A stretch of 64,000 bases of DNA from Struthio camelus (GCF_040807025.1 NC_090942.1:206048640-206112639), one strand, 5' to 3'. Counted from the first letter of the stretch, positions 38,401 through 52,724 are shown. A program made the numbers and translations. Notes: a model not told the origin generated them from the letters alone.

Positions 38401-41400
38401 TATTAATCCCTAGCTAATGCTGCCTTCCATTTCTTTTCAATTACTCCAGTCCTATATGTCATCTTTTGGTTGCTGTGATATCCTCATCTATTACTGTGCT
38501 GACAGTGCCTCCCAAATCTGACTGATGAGCCGTGTTCGTAGTACAGGCCTATGTTTTGCACCAGTCCTCAAATAAGTGATTAAACAGAGCTTGTAACCTC
38601 TTGATATTTCCACTTGCAACATCATCCCTTGCTGTTTTCCCTTAGCTAGTTCCTTGACCCCCTCCCAGTTCTTGACATACTATCTTCTTTAAGAAAAAAA
38701 TCTTATCAAAACAATCTACTTTTTTTCCTCTAACAGGTTTTGTGAATGAAGAATGATTTGGTAGGATAAGATGCAAATTACGTACTGTATGTGAGGTTCA
38801 CCATTTGCACCAATGTGGAATGGAAACACTTATGTCAACTGTAATCTGTAATTAAGGATCTGAGCAAAGGTAAAGAGTTGATCAAGTACAAGTTGTTCAT
38901 ATATGTGTGATGTGTCTGCTCTAGACAGTGGTGGCAATGCTGAAGCTGGAGTAACATATCCAGTTCTGGGCACCACAGCTCTAGGATCTAGAGTTTTTGA
39001 GAACAGGCTAAACAGCGCTTATTGGGAATGGCATAGGCGGGTGACTGATTTGGAGCAGTGCAGTGCACTAGGTCACCCTTGAAATCCTTCTTAATCCTTC
39101 TTGCCCATTGCCTGTGGTTTCTAGAGAATTGGCACACCTCCTTTGCCTAATGATGCAATTATTTTGTCACAGGAGTGTAGGTTTAAGAAAGGGACGATAT
39201 GTCACCAACCCCAGCGTAACTCATAACGGATGTTTAATCCAGAGTTGTCTATATTACAAACCACAGAACACCCCCAGATGTTGTATGACCAACCAGAAAT
39301 CTATAAAAGCTATAATATTTGCAGCATCACAGGAAATGAACAAGAATAAATAAGTGTTATCAATACTACTTTTTTCCCTGTAGTAGCAGGAATGATGCTG
39401 CTTGGGAATAGAGTATGACTCCTGGTACAGAGGCAACGAATCTTGCAATAGTTAGCAATGGATTCGGGGGCAAGAAAGCCAGCACCCATAAGGTTTGTGT
39501 GTCACTTATAGACACAGAGCATCCCATCTCTCCCTGTAGCCATGCTCTGTGTTTCACAAGAAAGTAAAGAAATGATCCAGGATTCAGTTTCACATCAAGG
39601 AAAGCATAATATTTCTCCCTGACAGGTGGGCCGACAGAAGATCTGAAATGGAGAATTACATTCAATACAGTAGAAGTATTGTATAACTGTCACGAACTAC
39701 AGCTGACAAAGCCAAATTCAGTGGTGGTTACTTTGAGGAAAAAATTGCCTGGAGCTTATTTCCTTACAAATCCAGTGGTGAAATTTAAACAAACTCTAGC
39801 TTGAGTCCCCCACATGAAAGACCATTCTATTAACAGAATATTTTGTGAATAACAATATAGCATTTCTTAGTAAACACTGTTGTTAAATCTTAGTTTCTTA
39901 GGTGCTCGCGTGGTTTCCTTTGTTTTTATATTCGTATGATTCCTCAGTGAAGTAGAGCAATGTTCTGTTGCTACCAGTTCTGTGGTGTTTTGCACGTGAA
40001 GCTGCATTAAGGCAATAAAAATCTGATGTTTCTTTTTTTTTTTTAATTAGCCTATATGTGTTACTTGAGTCTTTGCCTAGTCATCTTTGTACAACATCTA
40101 ATTAATGTGTTTTTTGACCCATTAAGTATTGCTAGCAATGTAGGTTTCACTGTACGTCTTTCCTATAAGATGGGTTGCCCACAGCATGTTTGTTAATTTG
40201 AGGGTGCCAACAAGAAAGAGTTTCTTGCTTCATATCACGCTCAGCATTGCTGTATCTGAATTCCTCTCAGATAAGTAGACTGGCCCTTGCTGGTCCTGGG
40301 TGGTTCATGGAGACTTATGCTTTCTTCCTTCCTAATAGACAGTTCTGCTGGAGGCTGTGTGTGTTTATTTGAGGTGGGGTGCATGCAGCTATTTATTGTT
40401 ACCCTGACTTTAAAGGATGAGAGTTATGCAAGAGGACACATCTTGGGGAATAATCAAAATGTGATCACTCTCACCTTCTCATGGAGTGTGTGCCACATCT
40501 GGATAAAGTTATTAAAGATATTTACTAACAAGGACTTAGTTTAGTGACAAAGCAGCCAATTATTTTTTGCAGTGATCTCCTACTTGTTTTATGGCAGACA
40601 GCGGGACCGTTTAAAACTACAGCTCTGACAACCTTGTGTTAAATCTGTGATTTCGGTTTAGTCTTCAATAGCAAGTCTAAACACCAGCCCAAATCTTTAA
40701 GTATATTACAGACCAATTATTTTGCTTACTGAGTCACTTTGTCAGTTTGACAGTATGCCTGGCAGAAAGTTTTGGTTGCTTTCAATTCTTTGATTAAATA
40801 ATTTAATTCAGTTTTATTTTATTTAGAGATATCAAATCTGATTCTCCCACTGATTCACAGGGGGTTATATGCACAATCCCCATAGACAGTCACTGGTGGG
40901 ATTCGTTCTCTCCCCAGTCCTCTGAAGCTGGTGAGACCTCTCTTGAGGTAAAGGTAGCGGGCAGTCACCCTTCTGGGCAAAGTCCTCCTTACTGCCATGC
41001 TGGGGCACAGACCTCTGCTCTCTCTGGGGTTGAAGATTTACTCAGAGCTTTTTGCTTGTGTTGGCCAGAAGTTGACTATACTTCTCTCTAGCAACCACGA
41101 ATACTATCATAGGTGTCTGATATATTTTTCTGTTCATTAGAATGGGAAAGGAGTGTTACTAGCACCGATATTCTGAAACTGTTTCTCAAACATAAAAAAT
41201 ACATTATTCTGTGATTTAGCGTTCATAAATATTGCATTATTTTTGCACCCTGCAAACAAAATCTACTCTTGTGCTACCTGTTACCTATTACTTAATCACA
41301 TAACTAGACCTCCCATGTCAAAAAGAGTTCAGGATTTATCCAAAGGACTCAAAGACCAAGGGAAAAGTCATACTTTTCACTCCCATTTTGCTAATGAGGA

Positions 41401-41649
41401 AGGGGATACAATGATTAGAGCTTGTGAGTTGCCACTTAACATTGTGCAGTCCCTCCCATGCCGATATGGTTAGAACAGTACAGTGTTTAATGGAAGGATG
41501 ATATTCCACTTCCAGTTTATAGATACGAAAATAATTAGAGGTCTATGAACTGGAATAGCAGGAATGTGTTAGGGGTATAATGAGAAGAGCTAACATGCTA
41601 AGTGGTTTCTAACTAGTAAGTATCAGAAAAGACAAGGAGAAAGGTACAT
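35469..41649. other. Intergenic stretch without recognised gene
   Basis: AT-rich unique-looking sequence with short runs of T. It includes a CTCF-like site at 36936-36953 and a possible CR1 remnant at 38925-39060. Open frames here are short and lack domains or splice support. Confidence 0.6.
38925..39060 (+). repeat. Possible CR1-like fragment
   Basis: The stretch with CCAGTTCTGGGCACCACAGC matches the CR1 region encoding 'QFWAP', but flanking similarity fades within a few dozen bases. Short and uncertain. Confidence 0.35.
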
Positions 41650-41985
41650 ATACACTAAAAGGAAGACCAAACAAAGCATGGGGTCATTACTGAGGGAAGG
41701 AGGACAGCTAATAACTGCTGCTGCAAAAGAGGATGAAGTGATTTTTTCTTCTAACTTTGCAAAAAAGATTAGTTTTGACCAGATATATAATACAATTAAG
41801 TTTACCAAGGAGAGACTAGTCACAGTGGGAGTAGGGAAAGAAAAGGGAGAACAAAATGTTAGGTAACTTGCATGCAGCTAAATCAGCTGGGCCACTCTCA
41901 GAAACATCAGTAAGAAAAGGTCTGGATGGCATGGAGTATTTTCGGGAGACGTGAAAGCACCTTTAGCAAAAGCTAATAAATATTC
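41650..41985 (+). repeat. Degraded CR1/L3-like ORF2 fragment
   Basis: Translation gives GSLLREGGQLITAAAKEDEV followed by FSSNFAKK, which follows the CR1 pattern 'GPLL.EDG.L...EKAE.FN.FFASVF'. In another frame LHAAKSAGP follows, matching 'L.AAKSAGPD'. The frame shift and stops show an old, dead copy. Confidence 0.5.
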
Positions 41986-43429
41986 ACTGTGAAACATTCA
42001 GGTATATCACAATGTTACAGTATATGTAGAATTGCCTGGTCCTGTGGCCGGTAGCTTTAATCTCTTTGTCGAAGACCTTTTTCATACATGTACTCCCTTT
42101 TTTCAAGATTGATTTTATTTTTTTTTTTTTTAGGTTATCTCAATGGAATCCTCACACTTCCTTAACAAGCTGCCTTGCTCGATGAGCAAAGCTTGCAGTG
42201 TTTGTACTGTGAGTTTTATTTTATTCTGCAGTCCAAATAAAATGAATTTGTGAAAAAGCTCTTTCAGATAAAGTATTACTTTCCAAGAAAAAGCATATAA
42301 TTTTCATTATCCTCTTTGATGATTTGTGCAGCACAAAGGTTGTTCTGAAGTGCACAAAGCTTGCTCTGTGTACTGGGTTGTTTTGCACCCTCTTGTGGCC
42401 GTGATGCTGCCCTTTCAGTCCCAAATTCCCGGAAGTAGATTAACTCATCACAGAAAGAAGCAAAATGTCAAATCCTGAAAGTCACCTGTGTGACCTCTTC
42501 CTATAATCAGATAACCCACATCTGTGTCAAAAAGGATACATTCGAAAACCTCTGCATTGCTATGAAATCTTTCTTTTCCCTTTCTTCCCAGTCCTCAACC
42601 ACTGCGGGAATGATAAATAAATAAATAAAACTTCATCTCCTATCACAGTTATTTTATATTTAAGAGCTACTGTAGGCAGACAGGAGTCCTACAGTACTTT
42701 TTCATCACTTCTGACAAGCTTTTGAGAATCATAGAAAAATGCCCCTTGAGAATGAGAAAACACAAGCTGGCATTCTGACTGCATCTTCAAACAGCTTTGC
42801 TATTCTAGTTGGGACAAGTCTTTTCAGAGGAGAAATTATTTCAGTATTGAAACAATTTAAATATTCTTTCCAGATCAGGCATCAATGAGATGTGGTGAAT
42901 GTTTGAACACCTCAATTCTTGTCTGTATTTGTTCCAAACCAAATCACAGAACTACTTGCATTTTTGTATGTATACTGCACAAACATAGAAAGGAGCTTCT
43001 TTTCAAATGTCCATCACCATCCTCTGATAGAGACTCCTTTGTGCAATTCTGGATTGCATAAGTATTCTAAACAAGACCAGTTATACCCACTATACCTCTC
43101 GAGTCCAGTTTTTACATAGGGCAATTTACCTTTCCTGCTCTTAGGGAGCCACCAGAGAGGGTGTTACCCTTGTTGGCAAGTAACCCAAACAGCTTTTATT
43201 TCTTCTGTAACCTTCAGAATTTGCTTAGAAATTAATTCTGCCATTTCATGGAGAAACGTAGCAAAATGTGTAGGATTTTCACTACACAGTGATTAGACAT
43301 AAGGAGTAGAAAATATCTCACCTTTACGTTAGGAGTAGGATTTTGATGTAGCATGTAGAAGGTGTCTAAACTCCTGTTAGAATCAACGGAGAGCTAGTCA
43401 GTGCAGTGAGTGGAGTCAGGGGATGGCTC

Positions 43430-43560
43430 AGCTGACCGAGGGCAGGTGTCATCTTTCGGATGAGCTGGTGGACTCCAAGCAATGTCCTGACCATCTCTGC
43501 ATGGACTGTAATGGGAGTTTGGATATTTGGCTCACAAGAAGACACCTGTAGAAAGTCAAA
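43430..43560 (+). repeat. Ancient interspersed repeat fragment, family unnamed
   Basis: The core TGTCATCTTTCGGATGAG, then GTCCTGACCATCTCTGCATG, resembles a repeat found in many vertebrates in which a 'CTTTCGGATGAGA...TTAAACCGAGGTCCTG' block is followed by 'AAAGATCCCATGGCAC'. The second block is degenerate here. I cannot assign a name with certainty. Confidence 0.4.
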
Positions 43561-46500
43561 TTCAGGAAACCTGGATCCTGCCTGTATTCTTATGCAGAAA
43601 ACTGTCTTCATGAACTTTTTTTCTCCTAGGTAGGAGTTATGCTATAGAATATAACTTTTCTAATGTGAATCTTGCAACAGCCTTCAGAATAGTATTAAAC
43701 TTGCTTGCTCTAAGATAACTAGCTGAATTGTATCTTAAGGGTAGGAAATGTTCAGCATGTTTCACATATTTAATATTTGTTAATATATTAATATACTTTT
43801 GTGTTCTAATGAGAGGTGGGGACTGTGGGGAGAACCAAGGGCACTTCTTTCCAAAAGCACGGGAACTTAACTGAGGCCTGCCCCTGAAAATTGAAGATAA
43901 ATGTTCATATAAACTAGTGTTTATATTTCAGAAGTCGTGGGAGCTGGGCAACATCCCAGGGGACTTGTAGAAGGAAAACATTTTTCAAAAAGCAGACCCA
44001 AGGACTTACACTCTGCTAACCCTTAGTTTGAAACTGGAAAGTGTAAACATTTAAGGGATGATACACAGATAAGGAAAAAAAAACAGCATGCATTTTGAAA
44101 GTTTCTCAAATCTATTATTCTTTGAGGGGCCTAAAGTGAAAGCAGCAGGTATGATACATAGTATAGGTGAATTTTTAATGATTCTGTAACTCCTGCATGA
44201 TGTTTCCATAAGCAACCTACGAGAACAATGAAACTCTGGAAATGGTGGTACATCCCACTGTTCAATCCATCTCTTATAATATTTGGTGTCATGTAGTGCT
44301 AGGATCCAGCTGATTCCTATGATGCCATTAAATATCATGTGGATATTAGGTTTAGGATATGGGATTTGTAAAGCCTTAGCACTGAAACCCTGAAATTGCG
44401 AAAAACAGCAAGGAGGTAATTTTGGCAGAAAGGAAATTGTTGATTAAAGAACACAGCAGAGTTATAAACACAGAGAAATGAAAAGAGAAAAGGTGCAGGC
44501 ACCCTTTACTGAAATTCATATTACAGCTTAGTTCAAAAAAAAAGTGGAGGAGAAGAATGTGAGAAAAGATCTCATGATAAAATAGCTTAGTATAACAATA
44601 ACAATGTATGTATTCAAGTGTTGGGCATATTCTCTATTTAGTATGTCAAGTAAATCCTAGACTGCTGCTCAAATCCAGACAGCTCTTCTAATGTGTAGTC
44701 TACACAAGCTTATCTTGCAAGATTATGACTAAAATGCAATTAACTTCTCAAGAGAATGCATAGGCGAAGGTGGGGTATGTGGTACTTCAGAGTGACTCAA
44801 CAAAAAGCTCTTATCTTGCATAAGCTAAAGAGTATCTTATTATTGCCTCATGCACCAGAAAACTCATGCCAAAACTTCTGTGTGATGAGGTCTCTTGAAT
44901 TAGTGAGACCCTATGGATCTCTTTGGGATATATTTAAAAAAAATTCAAGAACAGCTATGAATTTCTCAAAGGTCATCTGGTTGCTCCCCAATCAAAAGGT
45001 TGACTTTCCAAGAAGCAGCATCTTGTCAAGGGAGGTGCTGTGACAGGTTATCCAGCAGCAGGAGCAGCTGTGTAACCCTGAGGAAGAATCGAGCTGACAG
45101 TGAGGAGAAACGTGATATTTTTAGGTACTGCAAGCAATGAATGCCTTTGCTTTCCTTTTGTAGCTTTTTTGCTCAGTGTGGCAGACTTTGATAAAATGAA
45201 CTGGATTTCTTCTAACTGTATATAGTAAGAATTTAATTGCCCTGTGAACCAAGACACCTGCAAGAGCCTGTGTTCCCCTGCAATGGGGTGAGAAGGTATG
45301 TTGCCCAAGTAAGTGCTGGGATTCTCCTTTTGGGGGGTATGTACTCCCCTTCCAGCTCAAAGGCAGGATTAGGGGCTGTAACAGTGCTGGATTTGGCACC
45401 TCTGGTAGCATCCTTAACGGGGTGATTCAATCCATCCTGAGAGCTACCAAGATTAGCTGGAGAATTAGCCCTCAGGAAGTAACACCTTTCTTCATGAACT
45501 GCAGGGTGCCCTACTGACTGACTTCTAGATGGCTAAACTTAGGTTAGGTGAATCATCCAAGACTATTGACTCAGAGAACAGCAGAGACTAAATCTCCAGT
45601 CCCACAGCTGGCTGTCCCTGTGATTTTCTCCAGATCATTCAAGCCATTGAGCCAAGCAAACTCAATCCTTCTGTTACTGATGGGATCCTATTAAGTGAAA
45701 GATCATAATAACCGATGCTAAATCTATTTAGTAAGGCTGAGGTAATCTGAGAATCTTACGTATATCTGAGATATTTGAACGCTGCTTTATAGTTGACTGA
45801 CTCTTTTAAAACACTAAGCCATATGGTATCCCGCTTCCCTTGACATCTGCTAACAATAAAAGGAAAAAAAAAAAAACTAGTCATGTCAAAGGTCAAGTGT
45901 TATTCCCATGAGTTCCAGAAAATATCTTTTCCTGAAACTCCCACAGCACTGAATGTAATGACTCATTGCCTCTACTTATGCCTTAATTATAAACCTCCTA
46001 TGTGGCTGTCTTAAATTTATGACAGCGGATCTCACAGGCATCACTTTCATAGTGACTCTGTTCCATGGCATGTTTAGGTCCAGGCATAGGATTAGGCTGT
46101 GGGTGAAACGTCCCTCAGGGTTTCCAGTGGTGGAAATCTTAGCCATCCACAGCTCCAGTAGCTGCTGATTCATAGCAGATGAGAAAATGGGTGGAAAAAT
46201 CAGAAGAAACTGCTGAATGTGCTAAGCAGGAGAAATAATTACATTATAAAACTTCAAGTTTTAAGATAGAGCTAGGTAATGTTTGTTGTCGTAGAGAGCT
46301 ACATAACACAAAAGATCACTTCCAGGTATATATTCCATCATCATGTGCTTCTCACAGTGCTGAGGGATCCAGCTTCTTGAAAATAATGTTATTTTACTCC
46401 AAATAAGTTGGAAGCTAGAAGGAATCTTTAAAATTATCCAGCCTAGTGATGGCGAGTCTTCAGATGAAATTTGCTAATGAAATAACCTCATTTTTCTGAC

Positions 46501-49500
46501 TTGTCCCTGGTTACAGTCTAACACGTGCTCCTACTTGTGGCAAAGCCAAGATTAAAGTTTTTGGTCATAATGCTGCTTCTGTGGTACAAGATCCTGCCAA
46601 CGAGAGGAGAAGCTAATTCCAGCAGTGCCCTAAAGAGAGTCATGGCACAAAAGGTGAAGCTGCTCTAGCAGTAGTGCTGGGAAAGCTGATCAGAGGGAGA
46701 GATAGAGCAGCTCTGGCAGCCTTGAAAATACACGGGCTGACCTGCTGAGGATGGTCAGATAAAGAGCAAAAATGGTGTCTGAGGAGGAGAAGAAGAGGAG
46801 GAAGTTGGAAGAGCCATTGAGAAAAGATGCTGAGAACTAACACTTTCCCCGCTTTGTTTCACCCCTGTGGAGCACAAAGGGTAGGAACCACTAGAAAGAG
46901 TGATGAATAGGTCTGAGTCATTTCTTCTTAAGTGGAGGTGAGTTATGCTTCTGCAGAGTCTTCTCTCCTGCATTCATTCAGGGTGTGTCTCTGGGTCCAG
47001 GAGATATTCTGCCTAACTGTAAGATGGCTTTAAGCTTCGCAGAGAGAATTACAGCTGCATCAGTGTACTTGCTGCCTTAGTACAGCCAACAGGAAACGTT
47101 ATGTTTGGTGTAGTTGATGTGCTTAGTTCCAAAGGTGGCACATCTTACCACTGACTAATTAAAGTGTTATCCTAATTAATCTGGATTTGTAGATCATAGT
47201 GGCTCTGAAATACCTTTTTTCGATTAATTAGTGTTTTAAACAGTATGGTTAGGTACAACAAAGTCTGCCTTTCCCTGGCACAGGATATGCTCTATCTTCT
47301 TTTAATATGATTTTCGAAAAGAAGATCAGATCTCACTTTCTTTTTTTAATCTTCATATGGACAATCATGCTTTGTGAAACTGGACTGCGAGGAGTTTCCT
47401 TAAACAGTTAAGCAGAGACTGCAGAAAGAAGTAACTGACTCCTGTGCGTTCCACCCTAGGAACTGGAGATTCTCTTTTCTACCAGCCTTTTTTCCAATAG
47501 AGTATGAGTTGCCTGACTCATAGGCTGCATCCTAGCAATAAGGATTTCCTGGCAAGTCAATAGACATCACACGTGCCCTCACGTTATTTTTTCTGTGCTG
47601 TTCAGGGCAAAATCACCTAACAAGGACTTGTGTTAATCTATCAATTACATTTTTATGTTAAGAAGCCTCAGCACCTTTTTGATCCCTGACATAGTTTATC
47701 TTTCGTGTGCAAAGGAATGACTCAGATTCTTTTAGCTTCTTAGTAAATTTTATTACTTCCTGTTAGTGAAAAAGATTGCTGGAGGCATATGATTCCATAA
47801 TGGCTAGTCTGTAGCCATTTTGTGGTCACTCCCCGTATAAATCTTGTATTTTCTAGGTATGTCTAACTCACTCACTGAAAATTACATCAACCTGAAGTTC
47901 AACATTCAGGATGTTGGTTAGAAAAATTATCCAAGAGTTAAAAAAGGTCTCAGTTTTATGTAGTTTATAGCCTTAGTAAAAGATAAGCTCTTCTGAGACA
48001 TAATATCTCTTCTCATCAGAGCTGTTGGAGTGGACATGAAGATGCCTTGCCAAAAACAGCCGTGTCATGTCTTCTGAAAAGTCATGGAGAGGAAGACAAG
48101 AGCAGAAACCCCACAAGTGTTAGATGCAGTTTGAGATTCCATTTAAGACCTCCCCTCCTACATTAGACACACTATGCACATAAGAAGATTGTGGTTTACC
48201 TAAGCGGCTTACAATCCAGAGAAAGAGAGGCACAGAGAGATAGAAGAGGAAGGACAGAAATCTTCCCTATCGAACTGCGGAATCTTTCTTGATTACCTAG
48301 AGCAGTTTTAGGTGCTGCTGTCTCTTTGCCATCTTTCTGCTCTTACACAAATAGTGAACTAATGGTCATAAATGACCATTACAAGAAAGGTTTAGTATAA
48401 GTGGTCCTAGGAGTTTTAAGCTGGAAGTATAGCATAGTTTTATGTAAGTGAATGATAAATAGGTGTTTTTCATAAGAATTTTACTCGGTAAGATGACTTG
48501 GGATTTCATGCTTATTGGACAGCAAAATAAATATATGTTCTGGATCTTTTAGTATGTATGTAAAACTGACATAAATAAATCAAAGTCCATTTACACAAAC
48601 AACATGCCCTAGCAGTACACTATAAAGTAAGATAGATGGTAAGTGCACTGGGATTAGAAACCTTACAATTTGATAGGAAGTTGTTCTAGGTAAGGAAAAG
48701 GAAATGATTCCAGGTATATCATATTAATACACAGAAGACCAAAGCAGTGCTGGAGCAGTAGCACCCAGAGAGGCATGCCAGCACGGGGCACCTGAGAGCA
48801 GACCCTGGCTGGCTGGTAACTGCCTACTAGACCAGCACAAGATACCTTGTCTGCCTTGCTCAAGGATTGCATTAGTGACACAGATACTGGTAATTTGTAC
48901 TGACTTTCTTTCCTGTTAGACCATGATTTTTTTTTAAATTATTATTTAGCTTTGGAACACAAGCTATTAATGAGCGGGTAATGCCAAAACAGGGCTATTT
49001 CATTGTGTAGGTTTTTGACGGTCTAGCCTGGAAACCAGATCCACCAGATCCTACCGAACTGCAGCATGTGAAATTTCTATAGATTGCTTAATTAGTACAG
49101 CAAATGCTAATGACAGATTATACTGAAATTGTAAACCTGAAATCTGTAGGGGGATTTTTCCAGCCCAAGAAAATAACACCAATGTCAGAACTGCTTTACG
49201 CTCTTTCTCCCCCTTGTAGTTCTTTGGAGCCAATATCTGAGAGTGCTACAAATAACAAAAAGAAAGAGATATAATAAAGGCGTCAATTTAGGTTTAAATC
49301 ATCTTCTGTACCTAAGTGGAAGATGCAAGATGACACTAAGTAATTTTTAGGCCTACTACCGTATTACAGATGACAGAGGTACATTTAGACAATCTATAGA
49401 AGACAAGCAACATTTAGAGAAGAAGGGGAATCAGGTGCTTAAACAGTAGTTGTTTCCTGACAGGCCTTTGTGATGCATCAGGAAAAAATAGCTGCATAAC

Positions 49501-52429
49501 GAACCTCTGGAATATGTACTGCGACCGCAATCAAGACATAGATTTTACCACAGCATTAAAATTGTAACACCTTCTTGGAATTTTGTTTTTGTAAAACAAG
49601 ATTATGTTTCTACAAATTTGAGGCTTGGAACCATTGTGAGAAACAGTGAATAGTTTACACAGTGAATAGCAGTTTTCTTGCTAGATTCCCCCCCTCTCCA
49701 CCTTCCTAATGTATATCGAAATCATGCCAGAGAGAAGAAGAATGCCAGGTCTAGGTTTTTTCTTCCCTCTAAGACTCTTCTGCAACAGTATCACCATTGC
49801 AGCTTGGTCCTGGGAAGCTTTCAAAGAATATCTTTTATCTCCTATAGCGGGAAGAGAAACACCTTCCTCTCCAAATACCACGAAGTACATTGACATCATA
49901 GCTGAGACAGAGAAACTCTGATCACCATTGCTAAAATATCCTGGTAAAGTTTGAATAAATGTTTGCTATTGAAATGGTTATGAAAGCTCCACACGTGTGC
50001 AAAAAGTGGCAATTTAACGGTGATGCTATGTTATCCAGTCTGACTACAGGTATCTGCCGATATCACGGGTGATGCTCTTGTCGCTGTTGAGTTTGCTGAG
50101 CTGTCAGGGATGGGACAACACAGAAAGACAGGTGGCTTCATTAAACACGATTAAGCTGTGGCCACTGACTGTACTGGGGGGAAGGATTTCAGGCTTACAA
50201 GAAATACGGGAGTTTTGAACTTCTGTGGGAGACTTCTGACAGGAAAGGGGAATGGCTTTTCTGCAGGTGGGAAATATGTTGGGGCTGACCTTTCCAAAGA
50301 CCAGGGAGCCTGCAGTATGACTAGCAGATGGTGTCCAGCAAGGCCATCTCCAGACTTCAGCAAGGGATCAATCGTCGCCTTCATAGATGTATGAAGGAAC
50401 CTATTCATATGTATTGGCAAACTGGCATGGGTGCCATATGTGCCTTCTCTCTCCTTTGCTATGGGATAGCAGCTTTCGTAAGTGATCTAATAAATGATTA
50501 TTCCTCAATCAGCTTCTGCAACCTGCTTAAGGGATACATCTGCGCTCCATGGAAATATCCATTTAGACATTGTGGTGAAGCTGGACAAAACAAGGAAATC
50601 TCAAACACAGCAATGAGCACTAGAAAGTATGTATATGAAGTCATGGTTCAAGTTGATCTCTACTTTTGGCTGGAAAAATCGGAGGGAAGCTGTAAAAGGT
50701 TAAATAATAAAAAAGAAAAAAAAAAGAAAAAATATTCAGGCCAAAAGTAATGAGGGACGATACTGATTTGTATCTGCAGAGAGTGCAGCCCTTTTTTGAC
50801 TAATGGACTTTCCTGAGCTAAGAAATTACTGCAATTCGTCTTAAATGACACTCGACAAGGTGCAAAGTATCTATTATAATCTCGGTTAATAAACTGTTCA
50901 GCCCAGTTAAATATGCTTTCTGTCTGCTTTACCCCCTGGAAACATGCATTTTAGCAATTCATTAACCTCCTTTCTAATTGTATGGACATAGGCAGCACTC
51001 TGTTATGACCCTGCAGAACCACAACACAAGAAATTTTCTTTTGTTACTCAAAGAGTGGGCTTATTTCTGAAAAGGAGCATGGAAAGGTCAAAGGGAGGTA
51101 GCTGTTTGTACTCTCCTTTGGATTTATGGAAAAATTACTTGGTGCTCAGTACGGATTTTATTGCAGGCCAGAGACACACTTGTGGAAGCAAAACGAAATT
51201 TCCTACTAAAATGAAAAATATCAGATAACATCAGATGAAAAATTTCTTCTTCAGAGAAAATATAAATAAATGCCTCATTAAAGATGTTCTCAGAGGAAAC
51301 AAGCTGACTTGGACTGGAGTATCAACGCCAGTTCATGTACACAACGGTCCTCTCTTGGATTTCAGTTGCGCTCAGCTGAGTTAATGCAGTAAGGGCTCTC
51401 TGGGGCTAAAGAATATAGTTTTGGAACAAGGTAAGTACTTGACTGACTGAATGGATAATAAAAACATAAGCTTTTGAAACTGCAAAACCTATTCTCAGAG
51501 GCCAAGTGGAAAGGGTTAAATGTACTTTCAAATATACTTATTGTGAGGCTTCCCTTGGTTGCATGCAAAGTGGCAGATCATCCATCTGGATGTATAAAGG
51601 CAAATGTTGACACTGTTAATGCTTTGAAAACCACTGAAATGTCTGGACTCCCAGCAGTGGTTAAACAAACACAACACTGAATTAGCCGTGATCGTATGTG
51701 CAGATATTCAGTGTGTGCATAGCAATTGGTGATCACAAGTACTACTAAGGGCTAATCACAATCTTCCTTAGGAGGAATTACTTTCAAAGAGAATACCAAA
51801 GAAAAAAATGTCAAATATGTGACTGTATAAAGTAGCAGTGAACTTTATAGCGTTAAGGAGGTTCTCCCTCACTCCTGTGTCTTCTTCAGATTTCTGCTTC
51901 CTCTCCATAGTCTTGATACTGAGGAAAGGTTGTTGTTGAAATCTTTGCAATTCACTCTGGAATTTACCTCATCCTACCAGTTTCTTCCCTTCCACCCTGA
52001 GTCCTCCTTGAGCTTGTGGCCCTCTCTAACGTGCACAGATTCTCCAAACAACTTGTAAAGTAGAAAATGTTCCTGCATAGTACCCTGCGAGGTGTAAGTT
52101 TGTAGCTATTTTCTGTCCCATACTTGTTATCCTGGTCAGAGTCCTTGTATGCATAATCTTGCCTAATAAACAAGAAAGTAGGACAAAATAAGAACTCCAG
52201 AGAAAACCTGAGCAGGAGTTCTTGGTGCTGAAGGAGGTGATGGTGGGTTCAGGAGAGGTACCTATAAGACAGTAGATTTCTAACTTCTCTGCAAATTAAC
52301 TCCTGGAACCCAGGAAATAAAAATCTTCAAGAATCTTGGTACTTCCTTTGGACAAGGCAACTGGAGGTGATGCTGAGATGCTGGGCTAAGCAGGCTGGAG
52401 GTGAGGCACACAGTTTGCCTAGAACTCAT
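43561..52429. other. Intergenic stretch without recognised gene
   Basis: Mostly unique-looking sequence. It contains the palindrome at 48360-48381 and an exon-like open frame at 50328-50479. A CR1-like antisense tail may lie at 46395-46445 but is too short to call. Confidence 0.6.
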
Positions 52430-52724
52430 TACGGGATGTTTTAAGGGGATTATGGGAATGATTGTGGGAATGATCATGACTGATCATGGGGTGTTTAGGG
52501 GATAGATCAAAGGCAGGGAGAGGGAGGGATCAAGGTGGACTAGGGAGGAACAAATGTGAGAAAATAAAGGAGATAAAAGGGCCTAGTTGTGGGTAAACAG
52601 CTGGCTGACCAGCCTGTTTGCCTGACCAAGCCCTGCACTTGATCACTGCAGCCTGCCCTATATGCTTACTGAATATTCTTATCTAATAACCATAATAACT
52701 ATTTAATAATAATAGTACGAGTAA

